Shown piece by piece: positions 56,887-64,000 of a DNA stretch of 64,000 bases. The notes under the pieces are model-generated. The model worked only from the letters and a program-made list of their open reading frames with translations, was not told where the DNA came from and did not search any database. Source of the DNA: Siphonodentalium dalli (Eukaryota; Mollusca; Scaphopoda; Gadilida; Siphonodentaliidae); contig CP136064.1 in assembly GCA_032622095.1 (NCBI GenBank), positions 190,081,794 to 190,145,793 of the forward strand, written 5' to 3'. The translations under genes were made by a program, and so were the position numbers. How positions within the stretch are numbered: position 1 is the first letter of the stretch; each line of letters opens with the position of its first letter.

Positions 56887-56958
56887 GGGGATGTAGCTCA
56901 GTGGTAGAGCGTTCGCTTTGCACGTGAAAGGCCCCGGGTTCGATCCCCGGCATCTCCA
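56887..56958 (+). tRNA. tRNA-Ala-TGC: tRNA-Ala (TGC), gene A variant C38 with T4 terminator, unit 42
   Basis: Loop TTTGCAC. The downstream T run is four T rather than five, possibly a leakier stop. Confidence 0.94.
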
Positions 56959-57198
56959 GCACAGTGCTTTCTTTTAATTTGTATGTATGAAGTTTTAATT
57001 GCACATGCCGCTGTTATGACTGACTGTCGTGATTTCATATACTGGAAAGTCACCATTTGTGAATCGAAACGTTCCGTCCTATATGCATAGCTATTAAATC
57101 ACAACAAAGCAAATTTACCACTTCATCTGACTTCTCATCGAATAATAAATAGCTGTCTAATGTAGTCTCCAAACTTTGACGGACAAATTCTATCAGTT

Positions 57199-57270
57199 GG
57201 GGATGTAGCTCAGTGGTAGAGCGTTCGCTTTGCATGTGAAAGGCCCCGGGTTCGATCCCCGGCATCTCCA
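57199..57270 (+). tRNA. tRNA-Ala-TGC: tRNA-Ala (TGC), gene B, unit 42
   Basis: Consensus body. Confidence 0.97.
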
Positions 57271-57565
57271 AGAAATACTTTTGCACGAAAGTTAAAATTC
57301 GATTATGTCGGTTTTGGTGATATTAATGGATGTAAATAATAGAAACAGCTTTCCCCATCGTTTTTCCGCGTGAAATCACGAAAACGAAAAAATTACTTTT
57401 CTGTATGCTCCGATGATATGCTCCGATGCTCCGTGGTATTGTGTCCTTATATTGCAGTGTAATTTCTATCATTTTATATTGAGATTAACATACTTCTTTT
57501 TTTCGTGGGAAATCAAAGGATTTATTATTTGTCGACAATAATATGGCCTTGCAATTTTACGGGCC

Positions 57566-57637
57566 GGGGATGTAGCTCAGTGGTAGAGCGTTCGCTTCGC
57601 ATGTGAAAGGCCCCGGGTTCAATCCCCGGCATCTCCA
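57566..57637 (+). tRNA. tRNA-Ala-CGC: tRNA-Ala (CGC), gene C, unit 42
   Basis: Consensus body. Confidence 0.97.
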
Positions 57638-58409
57638 AGGAAGGCGAATTTTGTTACAATATCTTGCACTATATTTCATCAATGGCGGGTTTTGGTAAAT
57701 TTTTACCCCATTCAATCTCATACAAAATTTATAGCACTCGATCTATTTTATCAGAGGCTGCTTTTTGGTAATGTTTTGCACTATTCAAATCTCGCACAAA
57801 ATCCCATGTGTACATTGTCCTGTATTTTTTATAATTTGTTTTATATATCAGTTCGTTTCATCCCATATTTTAGTTGCGGGAGGTAGCGTCTGTTTCACAG
57901 CATCACCCATAGAGACAAGTTGACGTCACAGACATGATGCACCATTCGTTCGCAATATGGACACCCAATAATTTAGTTGGTTGTTTGATTACGACATGTT
58001 CAAGATCGAAAATTGGGATCGTCAAGGTCGGTCTCGGAATATTGTTAAATGGACACAACTCGTTTAAACCTCAAACAGTACGTATACATAATATGGAAGT
58101 CGGAACAATGCAGGTCGATAAATACACGAAACACCGTTATACTCTAAAAATAGTCTTATCGAAATCACATTAATTTGACAGCTGTTTTCAATTATTTTTT
58201 CTCACAGATTGAGACAAACGCTCTTTATGCGTACCGTATAAGGAATATATAAACACTGAACGCTCGATCTTTATTGTCTCGTGCTGATTAATTTTCCGAA
58301 AACAATATGACTTGAATAAGTCACGACATGATATGTATACATTTCATGTATTTCTCGACACATTTTGACCCCGAACCGGGCCTGACGAGGAGGGTATGTT
58401 CTTTGGCCT

Positions 58410-58481
58410 GGGGATGTAGCTCAGTGGTAGAGCGTTCGCTTTGCACGTGAAAGGCCCCGGGTTCGATCCCCGGCATCTCCA
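58410..58481 (+). tRNA. tRNA-Ala-TGC: tRNA-Ala (TGC), fused A/B gene with C38, unit 43
   Basis: Gene A upstream flank, gene B downstream flank. Confidence 0.95.
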
Positions 58482-58776
58482 AGAAATACTTTTGCACGAA
58501 AGTTAAAATTCGATTATGACGGTTTTGGTGATATTAATAGATGTAAATAATAGAAACAGCTTTCCCCATCGTTTTTCCGCGTGAAATCACGAAAACGAAC
58601 AAATTACTTTTCTGTATGCTCCGATGATATGCTCCGATGCTCCGTGGTATTGTGTCCTTATATTGCAGTGTAATTTCTATCATTTTATATTGAGATTAAC
58701 ATACTTCTTTTTTTCGTGGGAAATCAAAGGATTTATTATTTGTCGACAATAATATGGCCTTGCAATTTTACGGGCC

Positions 58777-58848
58777 GGGGATGTAGCTCAGTGGTAGAGC
58801 GTTCGCTTCGCATGTGAAAGGCCCCGGGTTCAATCCCCGGCATCTCCA
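58777..58848 (+). tRNA. tRNA-Ala-CGC: tRNA-Ala (CGC), gene C, unit 43
   Basis: Consensus body. Confidence 0.97.
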
Positions 58849-59550
58849 AGGAAGGCGAATTTTGTTACAATATCTTGCACTATATTTCATCAATGGCGGG
58901 TTTTGGTAAATTTTTACCCCATTCAATCTCATACAAAATTTATAGCACTCGATCTATTTTATCAGAGGCTGCTTTTTGGTAATGTTTTGCACTATTCAAA
59001 TCTCGATATTTTAGTTGCGGGAGGTAGCGTCTGTTTCACAGCATCACCCATAGAGACAAGTTGACGTCACAGACATGATGCACCATTCGTTCGCAATATG
59101 GACACCCAATAATTTAGTTGGTTGTTTGATTACGACATGTTCAAGATCGAAAATTGGGATCGTCAAGGTCGGTCTCGGAATATTGTTAAATGGACACAAC
59201 TCGTTTAAACCTCAAACAGTACGTATACCTAATATGGAAGTCGGAACAATGCAGGTCGATAAATACACGAAACACCGTTTTACTCTAAAAATAGTCTTAT
59301 CGAAATCACATTAATTTGACAGCTGTTTTCAATTATTTTTTCTCACAGATTGAGACAAACGCTCTTTATGCGTACCGTATAAGGAATATATAAACAATGA
59401 ACGCTCGATCTTTATTGTCTCGTGCTGATTAATTTTCCGAAAACAATATGACTTGAATAAGTCACGACATGATATGTATACATTTCATGTATTTCTCGAC
59501 ACATTTTGACCCCGAACCGGGCCTGACGAGGAGGGTATGTTCTTTGGCCT

Positions 59551-59622
59551 GGGGATGTAGCTCAGTGGTAGAGCGTTCGCTTTGCATGTGAAAGGCCCCG
59601 GGTTCGATCCCCGGCATCTCCA
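59551..59622 (+). tRNA. tRNA-Ala-TGC: tRNA-Ala (TGC), gene A, sole gene of unit 44
   Basis: Consensus 72-nt body with T38. Confidence 0.97.
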
Positions 59623-60156
59623 GCACAGTGCTTTCTTTTTATTTGTATGTATGAAGTTTTAATTGCACATGCCGCTGTTATGACTGACTGTCGTGATTTC
59701 ATATACTGGAAAGTCACCATTTGTGAATCGAAACGTTCCGACATGTTCAAGATCGAAAATTGGGATCGTCAAGGTCGGTCTCGGAATATTGTTAAATGGA
59801 CACAACTCGTTTAAACCTCAAACAGTACGTATACCTAATATGGAAGTCGGAACAATGCAGGTCGATAAATACACGAAACACCGTTATACTCTAAAAATAG
59901 TCTTATCGAAATCACATTAATTTGACAGCTGTTTTCAATTATTTTTTCTCACAGATTGAGACAAACGCTCTTTATGCGTACCGTATAAGGAATATATAAA
60001 CACTGAACGCTCGATCTTTATTGTCTCGTGCTGATTAATTTTCCGAAAACAATATGACTTGAATAAGTCACGACATGATATGTATACATTTCATGTATTT
60101 CTCGACACATTTTGACCCCGAACCGGGCCTGACGAGGAGGGTATGTTCTTTGGCCT
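59551..60156 (+). repeat. Unit 44 (606 bp): single-gene unit, repeats unit 41
   Basis: Lies 3270 bp downstream of unit 41. Confidence 0.94.
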
Positions 60157-60228
60157 GGGGATGTAGCTCAGTGGTAGAGCGTTCGCTTTGCACGTGAAAG
60201 GCCCCGGGTTCGATCCCCGGCATCTCCA
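60157..60228 (+). tRNA. tRNA-Ala-TGC: tRNA-Ala (TGC), gene A variant C38 with T4 terminator, unit 45
   Basis: Loop TTTGCAC; terminator TTTTAA as in unit 42. Confidence 0.94.
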
Positions 60229-60468
60229 GCACAGTGCTTTCTTTTAATTTGTATGTATGAAGTTTTAATTGCACATGCCGCTGTTATGACTGACTGTCGT
60301 GATTTCATATACTGGAAAGTCACCATTTGTGAATCGAAACGTTCCGTCCTATATGCATAGCTATTAAATCACAACAAAGCAAATTTACCACTTCATCTGA
60401 CTTCTCATCGAATAATAAATAGCTGTCTAATGTAGTCTCCAAACTTTGACGGACAAATTCTATCAGTT

Positions 60469-60540
60469 GGGGATGTAGCTCAGTGGTAGAGCGTTCGCTT
60501 TGCATGTGAAAGGCCCCGGGTTCGATCCCCGGCATCTCCA
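60469..60540 (+). tRNA. tRNA-Ala-TGC: tRNA-Ala (TGC), gene B, unit 45
   Basis: Consensus body. Confidence 0.97.
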
Positions 60541-60835
60541 AGAAATACTTTTGCACGAAAGTTAAAATTCGATTATGTCGGTTTTGGTGATATTAATGGA
60601 TGTAAATAATAGAAACAGCTTTCCCCATCGTTTTTCCGCGTGAAATCACGAAAACGAAAAAATTACTTTTCTGTATGCTCCGATGATATGCTCCGATGCT
60701 CCGTGGTATTGTGTCCTTATATTGCAGTGTAATTTCTATCATTTTATATTGAGATTAACATACTTCTTTTTTTCGTGGGAAATCAAAGGATTTATTATTT
60801 GTCGACAATAATATGGCCTTGCAATTTTACGGGCC

Positions 60836-60907
60836 GGGGATGTAGCTCAGTGGTAGAGCGTTCGCTTCGCATGTGAAAGGCCCCGGGTTCAATCCCCGGC
60901 ATCTCCA
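60836..60907 (+). tRNA. tRNA-Ala-CGC: tRNA-Ala (CGC), gene C, unit 45
   Basis: Consensus body. Confidence 0.97.
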
Positions 60908-61679
60908 AGGAAGGCGAATTTTGTTACAATATCTTGCACTATATTTCATCAATGGCGGGTTTTGGTAAATTTTTACCCCATTCAATCTCATACAAAATTT
61001 ATAGCACTCGATCTATTTTATCAGAGGCTGCTTTTTGGTAATGTTTTGCACTATTCAAATCTCGCACAAAATCCCATGTGTACATTGTCCTGTATTTTTT
61101 ATAATTTGTTTTATATATCAGTTCGTTTCATCCCATATTTTAGTTGCGGGAGGTAGCGTCTGTTTCACAGCATCACCCATAGAGACAAGTTGACGTCACA
61201 GACATGATGCACCATTCGTTCGCAATATGGACACCCAATAATTTAGTTGGTTGTTTGATTACGACATGTTCAAGATCGAAAATTGGGATCGTCAAGGTCG
61301 GTCTCGGAATATTGTTAAATGGACACAACTCGTTTAAACCTCAAACAGTACGTATACCTAATATGGAAGTCGGAACAATGCAGGTCGATAAATACACGAA
61401 ACACCGTTTTACTCTAAAAATAGTCTTATCGAAATCACATTAATTTGACAGCTGTTTTCAATTATTTTTTCTCACAGATTGAGACAAACGCTCTTTATGC
61501 GTACCGTATAAGGAATATATAAACAATGAACGCTCGATCTTTATTGTCTCGTGCTGATTAATTTTCCGAAAACAATATGACTTGAATAAGTCACGACATG
61601 ATATGTATACATTTCATGTATTTCTCGACACATTTTGACCCCGAACCGGGCCTGACGAGGAGGGTATGTTCTTTGGCCT

Positions 61680-61752
61680 GGGGATGTAGCTCAGTGGTAG
61701 AGCGTTCGCTTTGCATGTGAAAGGCCCCCGGGTTCGATCCCCGGCATCTCCA
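61680..61752 (+). tRNA. tRNA-Ala-TGC: tRNA-Ala (TGC), gene A extra-C variant, sole gene of unit 46
   Basis: 73 nt, six-base variable loop. Confidence 0.88.
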
Positions 61753-62286
61753 GCACAGTGCTTTCTTTTTATTTGTATGTATGAAGTTTTAATTGCACAT
61801 GCCGCTGTTATGACTGACTGTCGTGATTTCATATACTGGAAAGTCACCATTTGTGAATCGAAACGTTCCGACATGTTCAAGATCGAAAATTGGGATCGTC
61901 AAGGTCGGTCTCGGAATATTGTTAAATGGACACAACTCGTTTAAACCTCAAACAGTACGTATACCTAATATGGAAGTCGGAACAATGCAGGTCGATAAAT
62001 ACACGAAACACCGTTATACTCTAAAAATAGTCTTATCGAAATCACATTAATTTGACAGCTGTTTTCAATTATTTTTTCTCACAGATTGAGACAAACGCTC
62101 TTTATGCGTACCGTATAAGGAATATATAAACACTGAACGCTCGATCTTTATTGTCTCGTGCTGATTAATTTTCCGAAAACAATATGACTTGAATAAGTCA
62201 CGACATGATATGTATACATTTCATGTATTTCTCGACACATTTTGACCCCGAACCGGGCCTGACGAGGAGGGTATGTTCTTTGGCCT
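61680..62286 (+). repeat. Unit 46 (607 bp): single-gene unit with extra C
   Basis: Returns to the unit 28 type after the 606-bp forms. Confidence 0.94.
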
Positions 62287-62358
62287 GGGGATGTAGCTCA
62301 GTGGTAGAGCGTTCGCTTTGCACGTGAAAGGCCCCGGGTTCGATCCCCGGCATCTCCA
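62287..62358 (+). tRNA. tRNA-Ala-TGC: tRNA-Ala (TGC), gene A variant C38, unit 47
   Basis: Loop TTTGCAC. Confidence 0.94.
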
Positions 62359-62598
62359 GCACAGTGCTTTCTTTTTATTTGTATGTATGAAGTTTTAATT
62401 GCACATGCCGCTGTTATGACTGACTGTCGTGATTTCATATACTGGAAAGTCACCATTTGTGAATCGAAACGTTCCGTCCTATATGCATAGCTATTAAATC
62501 ACAACAAAGCAAATTTACCACTTCATCTGACTTCTCATGGAATAATAAATAGCTGTCTAATGTAGTCTCCAAACTTTGACGGACAAATTCTATCAGTT

Positions 62599-62670
62599 GG
62601 GGATGTAGCTCAGTGGTAGAGCGTTCGCTTTGCATGTGAAAGGCCCCGGGTTCGATCCCCGGCATCTCCA
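62599..62670 (+). tRNA. tRNA-Ala-TGC: tRNA-Ala (TGC), gene B, unit 47
   Basis: Consensus body. Confidence 0.97.
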
Positions 62671-62965
62671 AGAAATACTTTTGCACGAAAGTTAAAATTC
62701 GATTATGACGGTTTTGGTGATATTAATGGATGTAAATAATAGAAACAGCTTTCCCCATCGTTTTTCCGCGTGAAATCACGAAAACGAAAAAATTACTTTT
62801 CTGTATGCTCCGATGATATGATCCGATGCTCCGTGGTATTGTGTCCTTATATTGCAGTGTAATTTCTATCATTTTATATTGAGATTAACATACTTCTTTT
62901 TTTCGTGGGAAATCAAAGGATTTATTATTTGTCGACAATAATATGGCCTTGCAATTTTACGGGCC

Positions 62966-63037
62966 GGGGATGTAGCTCAGTGGTAGAGCGTTCGCTTCGC
63001 ATGTGAAAGGCCCCGGGTTCAATCCCCGGCATCTCCA
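62966..63037 (+). tRNA. tRNA-Ala-CGC: tRNA-Ala (CGC), gene C, unit 47
   Basis: Consensus body. Confidence 0.97.
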
Positions 63038-63809
63038 AGGAAGGCGAATTTTGTTACAATATCTTGCACTATATTTCATCAATGGCGGGTTTTGGTAAAT
63101 TTTTACCCCATTCAATCTCATACAAAATTTATAGCACTCGATCTATTTTATCAGAGGCTGCTTTTTGGTAATGTTTTGCACTATTCAAATCTCGCACAAA
63201 ATCCCATGTGTACATTGTCCTGTATTTTTTATAATTTGTTTTATATATCAGTTCGTTTCATCCCATATTTTAGTTGCGGGAGGTAGCGTCTGTTTCACAG
63301 CATCACCCATAGAGACAAGTTGACGTCACAGACATGATGCACCATTCGTTCGCAATATGGACACCCAATAATTTAGTTGGTTGTTTGATTACGACATGTT
63401 CAAGATCGAAAATTGGGATCGTCAAGGTCGGTCTCGGAATATTGTTAAATGGACACAACTCGTTTAAACCTCAAACAGTACGTATACATAATATGGAAGT
63501 CGGAACAATGCAGGTCGATAAATACACGAAACACCGTTATACTCTAAAAATAGTCTTATCGAAATCACATTAATTTGACAGCTGTTTTCAATTATTTTTT
63601 CTCACAGATTGAGACAAACGCTCTTTATGCGTACCGTATAAGGAATATATAAACAATGAACGCTCGATCTTTATTGTCTCGTGCTGATTAATTTTCCGAA
63701 AACAATATGACTTGAATAAGTCACGACATGATATGTATACATTTCATGTATTTCTCGACACATTTTGACCCCGAACCGGGCCTGACGAGGAGGGTATGTT
63801 CTTTGGCCT

Positions 63810-63882
63810 GGGGATGTAGCTCAGTGGTAGAGCGTTCGCTTTGCATGTGAAAGGCCCCCGGGTTCGATCCCCGGCATCTCCA
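63810..63882 (+). tRNA. tRNA-Ala-TGC: tRNA-Ala (TGC), gene A extra-C variant, unit 48
   Basis: 73 nt, six-base variable loop; last gene in the window. Confidence 0.88.
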
Positions 63883-64000
63883 GCACAGTGCTTTCTTTTT
63901 ATTTGTATGTATGAAGTTTTAATTGCACATGCCGCTGTTATGACTGACTGTCGTGATTTCATATACTGGAAAGTCACCATTTGTGAATCGAAACGTTCCG
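63810..64000 (+). repeat. Unit 48, partial: gene A and start of the A-B spacer
   Basis: The window ends at CGTTCCG, exactly where full and single-gene units diverge, so the unit type cannot be told. Confidence 0.9.

Larger units (their letters stand above)
56887..58409 (+). repeat. Unit 42 (1523 bp): three genes with C38 gene A
   Basis: Private markers shared only with unit 45: gene A terminator TTTCTTTTAA and GATTATGTCGG after gene B. Confidence 0.94.
58410..59550 (+). repeat. Unit 43 (1141 bp): fused gene plus 70-bp deletion
   Basis: 1523 - 312 - 70 = 1141. It is the only unit combining the A/B fusion with the 70-bp deletion (junction near 59008), and it lacks the 10-bp insertion of the other fused units. 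Confidence 0.94.
60157..61679 (+). repeat. Unit 45 (1523 bp): repeats unit 42
   Basis: Shares unit 42's private markers up to gene C, but its C-A spacer carries the CCGTTTTAC variant (near 61406) without the 70-bp deletion, so it is a recombinant in this spacer. Confidence 0.93.
62287..63809 (+). repeat. Unit 47 (1523 bp): three genes with C38 gene A
   Basis: Has the ATACATAATATGG and ATGATCCGATG markers, and a private CTCATGGAAT change near 62539. Confidence 0.94.
1..64000 (+). repeat. Tandem tRNA-Ala gene array, continuing past both window ends
   Basis: The window holds 47 complete units plus partial units at each end. The basic unit is 1523 bp with three tRNA-Ala genes (TGC, TGC, CGC) in the same orientation. 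Unit lengths from gene A to gene A are 1523 bp for units 1-19, then 1528, 1456, 1533, 1221, 1454, 1533, 1221, 1454, 607, 1523, 1454, 607, 1523, 1221, 1454, 607, 1523, 1454, 607, 1523, 1453, 606, 1523, 1141, 606, 1523, 607 and 1523 for units 20-47. Tandem tRNA gene arrays are known elsewhere (Xenopus laevis 3.18-kb tDNA repeat, Entamoeba tRNA arrays). An array containing only alanine genes is a narrower case. Because the units are so alike, the true copy number depends on assembly quality. Confidence 0.97.

Noticed and set aside
56798-57004. 68-codon - strand frame containing MPGIEPGAFHVQSERS
   Set aside because: Antisense of the C38 gene A, opened by the terminator variant in unit 42 (and again in unit 45).
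1-64000. CRISPR array or phage-like repeat system
   Set aside because: The repeats are 606-1533 bp with tRNA genes inside; there are no short repeats with unique spacers and no cas genes.
1-64000. Bacterial tRNA operon
   Set aside because: No encoded CCA, no bacterial promoters or other genes, internal Pol III promoters and T4/T5 terminators at each gene, and eukaryotic tRNA-Ala bodies.
63990-64000. Window end coinciding with the 917-bp deletion breakpoint
   Set aside because: Treated as chance placement of the window edge; it only prevents assigning unit 48 to a type.

Overview
The whole 64 kb window is one tandem array of alanine tRNA genes. I count 124 tRNA-Ala genes, all on the + strand: 84 with anticodon TGC and 40 with anticodon CGC. 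I found no supportable protein-coding gene, rRNA, other tRNA family, transposon or CRISPR array. The array runs off both ends of the window. It is eukaryotic nuclear DNA, most likely metazoan: the genes have canonical Pol III A and B boxes, T4/T5 Pol III terminators, the G3:U70 alanine identity pair, and no encoded CCA. The tRNA bodies closely resemble animal tRNA-Ala. I cannot name the species or phylum from this sequence.

The basic unit is 1523 bp: gene A (TGC), a 240-bp spacer, gene B (TGC), a 295-bp spacer, gene C (CGC), and a 772-bp spacer. Units are counted here from the first base of gene A. Units 1-19 (388-29324) are uniform 1523-bp repeats; shared point variants show two-unit (3046 bp) periodicity in parts of this stretch. 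Unit 20 carries a 5-bp insertion. From unit 21 (30853) onward the array becomes a mosaic built from a few structural variants. These are a 70-bp spacer deletion, a 10-bp spacer insertion that makes an inverted repeat, a fused A/B gene that lost 312 bp (two-gene unit, 1221 or 1141 bp), and a 917-bp deletion that leaves only gene A (606/607-bp unit). They recur in fixed order as higher-order repeats of 4208, 3584 and about 3270 bp, with a longer 8389-bp period between some copies.

The tRNA bodies also vary. Gene A has a C38 form (13 copies counting hybrids) and a form with an extra C in the variable loop (11 copies). Gene B has an A58G form in two copies. There are single copies with C48A, T38G, G45C and a TCA duplication in the D loop. 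Most other genes are identical within their class. Spacers are almost as similar between units as the genes, which points to recent homogenisation by unequal exchange or conversion rather than base-by-base selection.

The short open reading frames in the window are spacer sequence or tRNA genes read in sense or antisense, and are rejected as genes. All counts and comparisons were made by eye from the sequence. The unit lengths agree with one another when derived independently from gene starts and from spacer landmarks.
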